DNA from: Heyndrickxia vini
Lineage (GTDB): Bacteria > Bacillota > Bacilli > Bacillales > Bacillaceae_C
Assembly (NCBI RefSeq): GCF_016772275.1
Contig: NZ_CP065425.1
Span: 3,440,653 to 3,504,652, forward strand
Reading direction: 5' to 3'
Length of the DNA: 64,000 nt
Below the pieces are notes generated by a model. It was not told the DNA's origin and searched no databases. It saw only the letters and a list, made by a program, of their open reading frames with translations. Both the position numbers and the translations under genes were made by a program. This document shows, in pieces, positions 50,180-59,650 of the stretch (positions within the stretch are counted from its first letter, which is position 1; each line of letters starts with the position of its first letter).

Positions 50180-51832
50180 TTATTGTTTCACGTAATCTTT
50201 TTCTAAAAATAAAAGTTTCTTATACTCTTTTACATATTTTAACCCAGTATCCACTTTGTAAGAATTCTCCCACTCTAGTTCAAAAAAGAGTTCTGCTACT
50301 AATCGTTTTCGGGTATCCCCTTCATTTGCATCCTCTAAAGCAACGACACTTTCAAATACTTTTGTCATCTGTTTGGCAATCCGTTTACAATTAAAGGTCT
50401 GGACATCCTCTTCTAGTGTTAATAGATATTCACAATCGGCCTCTAACTGATTTAACTTTTTTAGTAGAAATGTGGATAAATCTGTTGAAAGTTTATTTAG
50501 GCGCTCGCGCATTGACCGAACAAACAATCGGTGTACGTCATATTTTTTCATCAAACGTAAGACCTCTAAGCCTAAAATATTTGCTGTACCTTCCCAAACC
50601 GTCAGTACCTGTGCATCTCGTAATAGTCTCGGTGTGACAAAATCTTCAATAAAACCATTCCCGCCATGCATTTCAATGGCTTCGTGAGCAAAATGGATGG
50701 CTTGTTCGGCGGATTCCATTTTTAATAACGCAATTAGCAATCGATTCATCACTTGATCATGCTCTGATTCATTTGTCTTGTCAAACGAATGGACTAAATG
50801 AAAGACAGCACTAGTTTCAACTTCCTGTTTCACGGTCATTTTGCCAAGAGTTTCTTTAACCATTGGTAAATGAATTAACTGATGACCAAACGTGATTCGC
50901 GCAAGCGCATAGGATTTTGCTTCGATTAGTGCTCTTTTCATAATGCCAATAGAGGCAACCGCATTACAAATTCTCGATAAGTTTAATGCCTCCATCATAT
51001 AGTAGAACCCTTTATTCGGATTACCAACTAAATAGCCTTTAGCACCATCAAATACCACTTCAGCGGAAGGTACGGCTCTAACGCCTAATTTATCTTTTAA
51101 CCTACGAATATTAATGCCGTTCAAACGACCATCCTCTGTAAACCATGGAACAAGAAACAGACTTAGACCTTTCGTTCCATGTTGAGCATGTTCCCTTCTT
51201 GCCAAAACCATCGCCACTCCACAAGCCCCAGCATTCGAAGCAAAATACTTCTCACCATACAGACGATAATGGTTTCCGTCTGAAACTGCCTTCGTTTCAT
51301 TTGCTCCTACATCTGATCCTCCTTGACGCTCTGTCAAGAAGGTCGCCCCTTCATAAAGTTCAGTGTCTCCTGTAGAAATAATATGTGGCAAGTATTTTTG
51401 TTTTAATGCTTCATCGCCATATTTATCTACTAAATAAGCAGTTGCCTGTGTTAATGTTACCGGACAATAGAATCCAGGCTCGGCATGTGATAAAAGATAC
51501 CCCTGAGCCATTGAATACACATAGCTCCCTTTTCTCCCGAGCTCTGGTATTTCTTTATGAACATATCCGACAATCCCTTTACCATATACTTGCTCTACTG
51601 TTTTCTTATATCCTTCATTTACCCAAACCTTCGACAATTCCTCACCTAGACGGTTATATTTTATTAGTTTTGGCTGTCCTTCCCGATCAGTATGAACCGC
51701 CCTTTCATCAATTTCCGTTCCACATAATTCCCCAAATTCATATAGTTCCTGTTCTGCCCAAGCATAAAAATCATGATCCATATATTTTTTTAATATCTGT
51801 TTTAAGTTAGGATCTTCTTGGAAAAAATTCAT
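50180..51832 (-). CDS. Acyl-CoA dehydrogenase (AidB-like/long form)
   Basis: A flavoenzyme of 550 residues, longer than the common 380, like AidB-type acyl-CoA dehydrogenases. Flavin-site phrases: FLTERQGGSDVGANETKA, YRLYGEKYFASNAGACG and the catalytic-Glu region LTVWEGTANILGLEVLR. A C-terminal helical extension follows. It oxidises an acyl-CoA at C2-C3; chain length is unknown. It is the last gene of a three-gene unit with an acyl-CoA ligase upstream and a MerR-type regulator at the head, all on the minus strand with gaps of about 15 bases. Confidence 0.88.
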   Translation of the reverse strand: MNFFQEDPNLKQILKKYMDHDFYAWAEQELYEFGELCGTEIDERAVHTDREGQPKLIKYNRLGEELSKVWVNEGYKKTVEQVYGKGIVGYVHKEIPELGRKGSYVYSMAQGYLLSHAEPGFYCPVTLTQATAYLVDKYGDEALKQKYLPHIISTGDTELYEGATFLTERQGGSDVGANETKAVSDGNHYRLYGEKYFASNAGACGVAMVLARREHAQHGTKGLSLFLVPWFTEDGRLNGINIRRLKDKLGVRAVPSAEVVFDGAKGYLVGNPNKGFYYMMEALNLSRICNAVASIGIMKRALIEAKSYALARITFGHQLIHLPMVKETLGKMTVKQEVETSAVFHLVHSFDKTNESEHDQVMNRLLIALLKMESAEQAIHFAHEAIEMHGGNGFIEDFVTPRLLRDAQVLTVWEGTANILGLEVLRLMKKYDVHRLFVRSMRERLNKLSTDLSTFLLKKLNQLEADCEYLLTLEEDVQTFNCKRIAKQMTKVFESVVALEDANEGDTRKRLVAELFFELEWENSYKVDTGLKYVKEYKKLLFLEKDYVKQ

Positions 51833-51847
51833 CCGTACTCCCCCTCA

Positions 51848-53365
51848 TTAAAGTGATGCAACACCATTTCTTAAAACATGTTTTAGTATTTTTCCAGTCG
51901 CATTTCTTGGTAGTTCGTCAACAATTTCATACAATCTTGGAATTTTGAATGACGCAATCTTCCCGTTCAGGAAACGCTTACATTCCTCTTCAAAATGTGG
52001 CAAATCTTTATTCACTACCGCGTATACTTTGACAGTCTCTCCCCAATCAGGGTGCGGGACCCCAATGACCGCAGTTTCAACAATTGCTGGATGTTGTATT
52101 AAAAGATCTTCAATTTCCTTTGGATAGATATTTACCCCTCCAGAAATGATCATGTCTTTTTTTCGATCAACAATCCAATAATACCCGTCCTCATCCTTTC
52201 TTGCTAAATCACCTGTTAATAGCCATCCTTTTTTCATAACGTCTTGAGTCTTCAGTTCGTCCTTGAAATACCCTTTCATGATACTTTCTCCGTAGAGGGC
52301 AATCTCGCCAACTTCCCCATCAGGAACATCTTTACCAGTTTCATCTACAATTCTAATTTCCGTCCCTAATGCTGCCCGCTTGCCAATACTGCCCGATTTT
52401 ATCGTGTGTTCCTCTGCTGTTAGTAATGTTCCACTAGGTCCGGCTTCCGTTAAACCGTAAACACACATAAGCTGATTTGTTTGAAATTGGGCTTTTACAA
52501 ACTCCACTTCGGTTTTGGATAGTGGTGCACCTCCATACACCCAATACTTCATTGAGGAAAGATCGTATTCATGTAAATTCGGCATCCTTGCGGAAAATAG
52601 GTAAGCAACTGGTGCGCCGAAGAAATGAGTAATTTTTTCATGATGGACGAGATGCAGTAATTTTTCAGGAGTAAAAATAGGTGATAAAACATGGGTTGCC
52701 CCCACAAATGTACCTGCAACTAAAAATAAGTGCAGCGGGGCAGAATGACTTAATGGCATCATGTGTAAAATTCGGCTTTCTAATTTCATCTCAAGCTCGA
52801 CACACATCATAACCGCAACATTTAATATATTTCGATTGGTTAACATGACCCCTTTAGGTTTTCCGGTCGTACCTGAAGTATAGAGGATCGTTGCTAAATC
52901 ATCTTCTTTTTGCGAACAGGTCATTTCTTTTTTGTCACTATCTACTTTAAGTTCATGATAAGAAATCCACTCATTGTGACTTTGGCCTGTTTTTATTTTA
53001 ATTAAAGATTGACGACTAGTTATGTCTTGAATCGATTCCCACAATGACTCGTGGACGAAGAGAACGTTAGCTTCACTATGATCAACGATATATTTTAGCT
53101 CGTTCTGTGTAAGCTTCGCGTTAACAGGAATACTGATTCCGCCTAATCGATGGATTGAAAAATAGGTTGCAATAAACTCGATTGTATTAGGCATGAAAAT
53201 AATTGCCTTGTCTCCTTTTTTAAAGCCAAGACGCAGTAATCCATAAGCTATCCGATTCACTTCTTCATTTAATTGCTTATACGTCAATCGTTGATTATCT
53301 AAGATGACAGCTTCTTGATGAGGATATTTTCTCCCATTTCGCGCTAACAACTCCGAAATATTCAT
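51848..53365 (-). CDS. Acyl-CoA synthetase (AMP-forming), long-chain type
   Basis: A 505-residue adenylate-forming ligase: motif A3 in ATILYTSGTTGKPKGVMLTN, A5 in VYGLTEAGPSG, A7 GWLLTGDLARKDEDGYY and the C-terminal lysine motif RNATGKILKHVL. It activates a fatty or branched acid to the CoA ester, feeding the acyl-CoA dehydrogenase encoded next. ATG at 53365 after AAGGAG. Translation-linked spacing (15 bases) to both neighbours supports a single operon under the MerR-type regulator. Confidence 0.88.
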   Translation of the reverse strand: MNISELLARNGRKYPHQEAVILDNQRLTYKQLNEEVNRIAYGLLRLGFKKGDKAIIFMPNTIEFIATYFSIHRLGGISIPVNAKLTQNELKYIVDHSEANVLFVHESLWESIQDITSRQSLIKIKTGQSHNEWISYHELKVDSDKKEMTCSQKEDDLATILYTSGTTGKPKGVMLTNRNILNVAVMMCVELEMKLESRILHMMPLSHSAPLHLFLVAGTFVGATHVLSPIFTPEKLLHLVHHEKITHFFGAPVAYLFSARMPNLHEYDLSSMKYWVYGGAPLSKTEVEFVKAQFQTNQLMCVYGLTEAGPSGTLLTAEEHTIKSGSIGKRAALGTEIRIVDETGKDVPDGEVGEIALYGESIMKGYFKDELKTQDVMKKGWLLTGDLARKDEDGYYWIVDRKKDMIISGGVNIYPKEIEDLLIQHPAIVETAVIGVPHPDWGETVKVYAVVNKDLPHFEEECKRFLNGKIASFKIPRLYEIVDELPRNATGKILKHVLRNGVASL

Positions 53366-53381
53366 TTCTCTACACTCCTTA

Positions 53382-53747
53382 TTACGATAATCTTTTTTTA
53401 AAATCAGCCAAATACTCTTCTATATCCTTTTTTAATTCGGTCAGCTCTTCGATTTTGCTAACCACCTCCTTAAATTTTTTCTCGCCATATTCAATGGTCT
53501 TTTCTAATTGTTTTGTTCCTGTACGATCTGTGTCAAAAAGTTGGATCATCTCCCTAATTTCATTTAGTGAAAATTTCAACCGTTTCCCACGAAAAATAAG
53601 GACTAAGCGCGTAAATTCCTTTTTTGTATAAATTCTTTTCCCGTATGAATCTCTGATTGGTTTAATTAATCCTAATTCTTCATAATATCGAATCGTTCTC
53701 GTTGTTACTTCAAAATGTTTCGCTACTTCTGTAATCGAATAATGCAT
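53382..53747 (-). CDS. MerR family transcriptional regulator
   Basis: A 121-residue regulator with an N-terminal MerR helix-turn-helix (SITEVAKHFEVTTRTIRYYE, EELGLIKPIR) and a long C-terminal coiled coil (EYGEKKFKEVVSKIEELTEL). It lacks the metal-binding cysteines of MerR/CueR, so an organic ligand is more likely. It leads the acyl-CoA ligase/dehydrogenase operon, as LiuR-like regulators of branched-chain and fatty-acid breakdown do, and probably controls its own operon. Confidence 0.85.
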   Translation of the reverse strand: MHYSITEVAKHFEVTTRTIRYYEELGLIKPIRDSYGKRIYTKKEFTRLVLIFRGKRLKFSLNEIREMIQLFDTDRTGTKQLEKTIEYGEKKFKEVVSKIEELTELKKDIEEYLADFKKRLS

Positions 53748-53905
53748 ACCATCACCTAATAGTTGAATATTCTGTATTGTTTACATCATACCATTTACGT
53801 TAACGGAAACCACAAGACCCTTTTGAGAAAAATATTGTTTTCTTTTCCTATATTTGATTGTTAAAATAGAAGGGAAGATTCTGAAAAAAAGGGGAGAATA
53901 CATAA

Positions 53906-55138
53906 ATGACAACATTTCAAGAGAAGCTTGAGAAATATGCAGAACTAGCAGTTGTAGTTGGCGTGAATGTTCAAAAGGGCCAAACACTTGCAATAAATGC
54001 TTCAATTGACGCTGTAGAATTTGTTCGACTAGTAACGAAGAAAGCGTATGAAGTTGGTGCCAAAAATGTAGTTGTAAACTGGAATGATGATGTAGTGTCA
54101 AAGCTTAAGTATGACTTAGCTCCTGATGAAGTTTTTACAGAATACCCGAAACATCGTGCAGCTGAAACGACAGAACTGGCGGAAAATGGTGCTGCTTTCA
54201 TTTCCATCGTTTCATCCAGCCCCGATTTATTAAAGGGTGTGAATCCTAGTCGGATTTCTAATTTCCAAAAGGCCGCTGGTCAAGCATTGGAAACATATCG
54301 TCAATACATCCAATCGGATAAAGTTAGCTGGACGGTCATTGGAGTTCCGTCTGAAGCATGGGCTAAAAAAGTATTTCCAGATGTGTCTCGAGAGGAAGCC
54401 GTTGAAAAGCTTTGGGAGGCGATTTTCAAATCAACGCGTGCAGACCTTGCCGATCCAATCCAAGCTTGGAAAGATCATGACGCATCCTTGCATGAAAAAG
54501 TCGATTATTTAAATGAAAAACGTTACAAAAAATTACACTATACTGCCCCTGGAACAGATTTAACGGTTGAACTACCAAATGGACATCTATGGGTAGGTGC
54601 TGGAAGCCTGAATGAGCAAAATATAGAGTTTATGGCGAATATGCCTACTGAAGAAGTATTTACGGTACCACATAAAGATGGTGTTGACGGCCATGTTTCA
54701 AGTACAAAACCATTAAGCTATGGCGGAAATATCATTGATGAATTTACCGTGTACTTTGAAAAAGGGCGAATTGTTGACGTAAAAGCAAAAGAGGGCGAAG
54801 AAATTTTAAAGCAATTAGTTGAAACGGATGAGGGTTCCCACTATCTTGGGGAAGTTGCTTTAGTACCGCATAATTCACCAATTTCACAATCGAATATTCT
54901 TTTCTTAAATACATTATATGACGAAAATGCATCAAACCATTTTGCGATTGGCAGTGCGTATGCATTTTGTGTTGAAGGCGGCAAAAAAATGTCCCGCGAA
55001 GAACTTCTGAAAAATGGCTTAAACCAAAGTATTACCCATGTTGATTTCATGGTAGGGTCAGCTGAAATGAATATCGATGGAATTAAGGAAGATGGAACAA
55101 CTGAGCCAATTTTCCGTAATGGAGATTGGGCGTTTTAA
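53906..55138 (+). CDS. ampS: M29 family aminopeptidase (AmpS/aminopeptidase T)
   Basis: A 410-residue cytoplasmic metallo-aminopeptidase. The two-metal site of family M29 is visible: NMPTEEVFTVPHKDGVDG (Glu), GSHYLGEVALVPHNSPIS (Glu), YDENASNHFAIGSAYAF (His) and HVDFMVGSAEMNIDG (Asp). It removes N-terminal residues from peptides. ATG after AAGGGGAGAA. Monocistronic with its own terminator. Confidence 0.93.
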   Translation: MTTFQEKLEKYAELAVVVGVNVQKGQTLAINASIDAVEFVRLVTKKAYEVGAKNVVVNWNDDVVSKLKYDLAPDEVFTEYPKHRAAETTELAENGAAFISIVSSSPDLLKGVNPSRISNFQKAAGQALETYRQYIQSDKVSWTVIGVPSEAWAKKVFPDVSREEAVEKLWEAIFKSTRADLADPIQAWKDHDASLHEKVDYLNEKRYKKLHYTAPGTDLTVELPNGHLWVGAGSLNEQNIEFMANMPTEEVFTVPHKDGVDGHVSSTKPLSYGGNIIDEFTVYFEKGRIVDVKAKEGEEILKQLVETDEGSHYLGEVALVPHNSPISQSNILFLNTLYDENASNHFAIGSAYAFCVEGGKKMSREELLKNGLNQSITHVDFMVGSAEMNIDGIKEDGTTEPIFRNGDWAF

Positions 55139-55156
55139 TTATAAGAAGATAGAATC

Positions 55157-55187
55157 GACCCACTTTTAAGTGGGTTTTTCTTTTTGC
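55157..55187 (+). terminator. Intrinsic terminator of ampS
   Basis: ACCCACTT pairs with AAGTGGGT, then TTTTCTTTTT. Confidence 0.9.
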
Positions 55188-55243
55188 TTAAAAATATTTT
55201 TTTGTTCCTATGCTATTGAAAAACCGTGGGCGGGAAGGGTAGC

Positions 55244-55612
55244 CTATGATCTACAAATGGCCTTGTATGATCCACAAACTGATCATCCACCCTTCGAAAA
55301 CGAGCTTGTGATCCACAAATGACCTTGTATAATCCACAAATCGTTTTCCATGCGGCACAAATTTAATTCTATAATCCACAAACTGATCATCCACCCTTCG
55401 AAGACGAGCTTATGATCTACAAATGGCCTTGTATGATCCACAAATCCATTTCTATGCGGCACAAACTTAATTCTATGATCCACAAACTGATAATTCACCC
55501 TTCGAAAACGAGCTTGTGATCCACAAATGACCTTGTATGATCCACAAATCGTTTTCTATGCGGCACAAATTTAATTCTATGATCCACAAACTGATCATCC
55601 ACCCTTCAAAAG
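55244..55612. repeat. Array F: TGATCCACAAA motifs at 21-21-21-41 bp spacing (104-bp period)
   Basis: The motif TGATCCACAAA or a variant starts at 55247, 55268, 55309, 55330, 55351, 55372, 55413, 55434, 55455, 55476, 55517, 55538, 55559 and 55580. Intervals are 21, 41, 21, 21, 21, 41, 21, 21, 21, 41, 21, 21, 21 with no exception. The third motif of each set is TGCGGCACAAA. The long interval holds CTGATCATCCACCCTTCGAA. The motif is the complement of TTTGTGGATCA of array D, so both belong to one family in opposite orientation. The reverse-strand frames through it are repeat artefacts. Confidence 0.93.
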
Positions 55613-55699
55613 ATGCCGATCTCCCTATATTTTTCCTTGTCCACCTGCCCTTTTCCAAGTAAGATAAAAAAGTCAAATACAAAAGTGGGGTATCATCTT

Positions 55700-56935
55700 A
55701 TGAGACTTAGGGACTGGGATAAAAATTTAAAGATTCGACTTATTGGGGAAGCATTGATGAATGTTACGTTTTGGATGTTTTTCCCCTTTTTAACGATTTA
55801 CTTTACAGAATCTTTCGGTAAAGGAACTGCAGGGATATTATTAATTGGTTCACAAATTCTTTCTGTTATTGCCAATTTATTAGGCGGATATTATGCGGAT
55901 AGGTACGGTCGTAAGAGAATGATGGTCATATCTGCTTGTGGGCAGGGAATCGCCTTTTTTATCTTTGCTATTACGAATATGCCTATGGTCGGATTTATTT
56001 GTTTTTCAGTGGCAAGCATTTTCGGTTCATTTTATTATCCAGCCAGCCAAGCAATGGTAGCTGATGTCGTAAAGGAAAAGGATCGAAGTGATGTGTTTGC
56101 TATCTTTTATACATCCACAAATATTGCGGTCGTTATTGGTCCGCTTGTGGGAGGCATCTTTTTCACCTATTATCGTTTTGAATTATTGCTTGCCTCGGCA
56201 TTCGTTTGTATCGTATTAGCCTTTTTGTTAGGGAAATTCACGAGGGAAACTTCTCCTCTTCAAGAGCGGACTGTAGATCAATCCGATAAATGGTATCAAG
56301 TATTAAAAAAACAGTTTTCGTCTTACGGGATCATTTTTAAGGACAGAGTTTTTTTACTTTTTATCGTTGCGGGAGTTTTGATTGGCCAAACCTTTATGCA
56401 ATTGGATTTACTAATTCCTGTGTATACAAAAGAAGCTATTGATAAGGTTTCCTTTTTTCAACTTTTTACACTTAACGGTGAACAAATATACGGATTCATT
56501 CTTTCCGAAAATGGCTTTTTAGTTGCTCTTTTTACTGTATCTATTACAAGATGGATGACTAAATTTAAGGAGAAAAAGGTATTTATTCTATCATGTATTT
56601 GCTATGCGCTTTCGATGTATCTTTTCGCTATTTTTCCGAATTTATGGGGATTTGTCTTTGCAATGGCAATTTTTTCTTTAGGCGAATTAGTGGTAGCAGG
56701 CATTCAACAAACATTTATCTCGAAGCTTGCTCCTGAACATATGCGTGGACAATATTTTGCAGCAGCGAGTTTGCGGTATACGATTGCCCGGACGATTGCA
56801 CCTATTTCCATTCCGTTAGCTTCATTCATCGGCTATTTTCAAACATTTAATATTTTGGCTATTATTGCTGTCTTAAGCGCATTTATCTATATCACTATGT
56901 TCAATAAACTACAATTGAAACAAAGAAGTTTATAA
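55700..56935 (+). CDS. MFS transporter (drug-efflux-like)
   Basis: A 411-residue major facilitator with twelve predicted helices. The loop 2-3 signature YYADRYGRKRMMVIS is intact, and ASIFGSFYYPASQAMVADVV is typical of the DHA1-like MDR group. The frame is open from 55613, but those codons lie in array F and its flank; the ATG at 55700 starts at RLRDWDKNLKIRLIG, the usual N-terminus. Ribosome site weak (GTGGGG). Substrate unknown. Confidence 0.88.
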   Translation: MRLRDWDKNLKIRLIGEALMNVTFWMFFPFLTIYFTESFGKGTAGILLIGSQILSVIANLLGGYYADRYGRKRMMVISACGQGIAFFIFAITNMPMVGFICFSVASIFGSFYYPASQAMVADVVKEKDRSDVFAIFYTSTNIAVVIGPLVGGIFFTYYRFELLLASAFVCIVLAFLLGKFTRETSPLQERTVDQSDKWYQVLKKQFSSYGIIFKDRVFLLFIVAGVLIGQTFMQLDLLIPVYTKEAIDKVSFFQLFTLNGEQIYGFILSENGFLVALFTVSITRWMTKFKEKKVFILSCICYALSMYLFAIFPNLWGFVFAMAIFSLGELVVAGIQQTFISKLAPEHMRGQYFAAASLRYTIARTIAPISIPLASFIGYFQTFNILAIIAVLSAFIYITMFNKLQLKQRSL

Positions 56936-57020
56936 ACATGTACTTTTTTACAGTTATTTTTTGATGTAATTGGATAAATAATAAGTACAGATTAATTTCT
57001 TTATGAAAGAAGTGGTTTAT

Positions 57021-57788
57021 ATGCTTACAAATAAGCAACTTTCAGAACTGCGCTCTCAATTACTACAAGAAAAACATGAATTAGAAGAACGCTTCAAACT
57101 AAATGATCATTATGATTTGAGCAAAGGACATGCTCATGAATCGGTCGGGGAGTTATCCAGCTATGATAACCATCCAGGTGATGAAGGAACCGAACTATAT
57201 GAACGGGAAAAAGATATTGCACTCAATGAGCATAGTGAATATGAGCTACACAATATTGATAAAGCGTTAGAAGCGATGGCAAATGGGACTTACGGAAAAT
57301 GTGTGGAATGTGGAAAGGAAATTCCCGAAGAACGCCTGGAAGCTATTCCAACCACATTATTCTGTAAGGAACATAGTCCAGACCAAACGATCTCAGAGGA
57401 TCGACCTGTTGAAGAACAAGTCATACTTTCCTCTTCCTTAGGAAATTTTAATTTTGATGATGAAAAAAATGAGCATGTCGGTTTTGATGATGAGGATTCT
57501 TGGCAAGCTGTAGCTGAATGGGGTACATCAGAATCCCCTTCTGATTTATACAATCCTCCCGATAATTATAATGACATGTATATTAATTCCGATGAAAATG
57601 TTGGTTATGTAGAAGACTTTGAAAATTTTGTTGGAAATGATATGTATGGGAAAAATACAAAATATTATCCTAACCCTGAATATGATAAATATACAGAGGA
57701 ATTAGACGAAGAAGGAATAATGACTACCTTTGGTGACTTACCAGCCTATGAGCATGATCCATATGTTGAAGAGGATGATGATGAATAA
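57021..57788 (+). CDS. yteA: YteA family sporulation-associated TraR/DksA zinc-finger protein
   Basis: A 255-residue acidic protein. Residues 1-125 are the YteA/DksA-like part: coiled coil (SELRSQLLQEKHELEERF), DNHPGDEGTELYEREKDIAL, then the zinc-finger region CVECGKEIPEERLEAI with the second pair reduced to FCKEH. The rest is low in hydrophobic residues, rich in Asp, Glu, Asn and Tyr, and probably disordered. YteA proteins are found in spore-formers and expressed in sporulation; molecular role unknown. The ATG at 57021 is preferred to the ATG at 57003. Confidence 0.85.
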   Translation: MLTNKQLSELRSQLLQEKHELEERFKLNDHYDLSKGHAHESVGELSSYDNHPGDEGTELYEREKDIALNEHSEYELHNIDKALEAMANGTYGKCVECGKEIPEERLEAIPTTLFCKEHSPDQTISEDRPVEEQVILSSSLGNFNFDDEKNEHVGFDDEDSWQAVAEWGTSESPSDLYNPPDNYNDMYINSDENVGYVEDFENFVGNDMYGKNTKYYPNPEYDKYTEELDEEGIMTTFGDLPAYEHDPYVEEDDDE

Positions 57789-57818
57789 AACGGAGCTCTT
57801 TTGCAGAGCTCCGCTTTT
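57789..57818. terminator. Bidirectional terminator
   Basis: CGGAGCTCT pairs with AGAGCTCCG and is followed by TTTTTTT. It lies between convergent yteA and hutH. Confidence 0.9.
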
Positions 57819-57819
57819 T

Positions 57820-59295
57820 TTATACTGCTAACCATCCAGCCAGCGCTTCGATATCCTTAGAAAAAATTCGATCTTTCACAATGCTAGGTACAATTTCTCG
57901 TCCTTTATCATAGAATTCTTTTGTTGCACTTGCCATCTTTTCAACTCCGCGATATTCGGCTCCTTGCATCGCACAAATCATCTCAATGGCAAGTACCCTT
58001 CTTGAGTTTTGGATAATTTGATAGGCATGTCTTGCAGCAATCGTTCCCATGCTCACATGATCCTCTTGATTAGCAGATGATGGTATGGAGTCAACACTTG
58101 CAGGATGGGCTAATGTTTTATTTTCAGATACTAGAGATGCTGCAGCATACTGCATAATCATCGCACCCGATTGCAGTCCCGGTTCCGGGCTTAAGAAACC
58201 CGGCAAATCGTTTAGACTTGGATTGACCAGTCTTTCGATTCTTCTTTCCGAAATATTGGCTAGTTCCGCTACAGCAATTTTCATAAAATCCATTGCAATT
58301 GCAATTGGTTGTCCATGAAAATTACCACCAGAAATAATTTTTTCCCCATCATCAAAAATTAATGGATTATCAGTAGCGGCATTGATTTCAATTTCTAATT
58401 TTTCTTTTACATAATCAAGTGCTTGCCATGAGGCACCGTGGACTTGTGGGATACACCTTAATGAATAGGCATCCTGCACTCGAAGCTCACCTTGTCGCGT
58501 AATAAGTTTGCTGTCAGATAAATGTTCACGCATTCTTCTCGCAACATCTACTTGTTGTTGGTATCCGCGAGCAACATGAACATCCTCATCAAATGCATCG
58601 ATTATTCCTTGTAACGCTTCTATAGTAATAGAAGAAATTAGCTCACTGTGTGTTGCCAATTGTTCAGCCTCGATATAGGCAACTACACCCATAGCAGTCA
58701 TTGCCTGTGTGCCGTTAATGAGAGCTAATCCTTCTTTCGCCTGCAAAGTGACAGGGCGGATGTCTGTATCTCTTAGGGCTACTTCAGTAGGAACTCTTTC
58801 ACCTTTATAAAAAACTTCTCCTTCTCCCATTAATGCAAGTGCAAGATGTGATAACGGAGCTAAATCTCCGCTTGCTCCTAATGACCCTTGCTGTGGAATG
58901 ACGGGGTGAATACCTGCATTGATAAAATGAACGAGCGTTTCAATGACTAGTGGACGCACACCTGAAAATCCTTTTGTTAATGCATTTGCACGTAATAATA
59001 GCATTGCCTTTGAAACGATTTCAGGAAATGGTTCACCAACCCCACATGCATGGGAATGGATTAAATTTAATTGCAGTTCTTCAACATTTTCCGAATCAAT
59101 ATAAACATCACTGAATTTACCAAAACCAGTCGTTATTCCATAAACAACTTTCTTTTCCTTCACAATTCTTTGAACTGCTTCATGACTGCGATTTACTTTC
59201 TCCATACTAGCTTTTGCGATTCCGACTTGTTCGCTGTCGAATAATACTTTTTTTACCTCGTTGATCGTTAATGTATTTCCCGTTAATTGAATCAT
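57820..59295 (-). CDS. hutH: Histidine ammonia-lyase
   Basis: Removes ammonia from L-histidine to give trans-urocanate, the first step of histidine breakdown. It has 491 residues. The self-made MIO cofactor forms from A141-S142-G143 in [14 protein letters not shown]; the catalytic Tyr near the start lies in [25 protein letters not shown] is near the end. Ribosome site AAGGGGG. It is apparently alone here: hutU, hutI and hutG are not adjacent. The leader holds an intrinsic terminator and a short ORF with its own ribosome site, suggesting attenuation. Confidence 0.95.
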   Translation of the reverse strand: MIQLTGNTLTINEVKKVLFDSEQVGIAKASMEKVNRSHEAVQRIVKEKKVVYGITTGFGKFSDVYIDSENVEELQLNLIHSHACGVGEPFPEIVSKAMLLLRANALTKGFSGVRPLVIETLVHFINAGIHPVIPQQGSLGASGDLAPLSHLALALMGEGEVFYKGERVPTEVALRDTDIRPVTLQAKEGLALINGTQAMTAMGVVAYIEAEQLATHSELISSITIEALQGIIDAFDEDVHVARGYQQQVDVARRMREHLSDSKLITRQGELRVQDAYSLRCIPQVHGASWQALDYVKEKLEIEINAATDNPLIFDDGEKIISGGNFHGQPIAIAMDFMKIAVAELANISERRIERLVNPSLNDLPGFLSPEPGLQSGAMIMQYAAASLVSENKTLAHPASVDSIPSSANQEDHVSMGTIAARHAYQIIQNSRRVLAIEMICAMQGAEYRGVEKMASATKEFYDKGREIVPSIVKDRIFSKDIEALAGWLAV

Positions 59296-59340
59296 TTGTA
59301 CGTCCCCCTTGATTAAAATACTACGGTAGTGAATTAAAGA

Positions 59341-59376
59341 AAAAAGGCTTCATCCCCTTAAGCGGGAACGAAGCCT
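59341..59376 (-). terminator. Intrinsic terminator in the hutH leader
   Basis: On the minus strand AGGCTTC (59370-59376 side) pairs with GAAGCCT, followed at once by TTTTTTCTTT, 45 bases before the hutH start. A terminator inside the leader implies that expression depends on read-through or antitermination. Confidence 0.8.
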
Positions 59377-59424
59377 AAAAAAAATATGTGGATGTCGAAA
59401 ATTCTTAGCAATTTGCATGAACAT
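59350..59424 (-). CDS. Putative leader peptide upstream of hutH
   Basis: An ATG at 59424, with GGAGG 7 bases before it, opens a 24-codon frame (MFMQIAKNFRHPHIFF...) whose end lies inside the terminator hairpin at 59341-59376. It has two histidine codons (RHPH) just ahead of the hairpin. The combination of strong ribosome site, short frame, substrate codons and terminator fits a leader peptide that couples translation to attenuation, but no antiterminator structure is proven. Confidence 0.55.
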   Translation of the reverse strand: MFMQIAKNFRHPHIFFRLRSRLRG

Positions 59425-59650
59425 GTCGGATCCTCCACGAAGTAATGACCTTAATTATAGATTATGTGCAGTCCCTCTTCTTTGTCAATTAATTTCATCC
59501 AAATTTTAACAAGTCATCAAAGTAGTAAGCTACTTCACTAAAGGAACGTCTATTTTAATATAATATAGGAATGAAAATTATGGTATTATTAACTAGTAAA
59601 ATAATCATACCGCTCATTGGATATAGTAAAAATAAATTGAGGTGAATAAA

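Noticed and set aside
55283-55682. Reverse ORFs with repeated SLWIIELNLCR-type text
   Set aside because: Translation of array F in a frame that the 104-bp period happens to keep open; no ribosome site or protein-like features.
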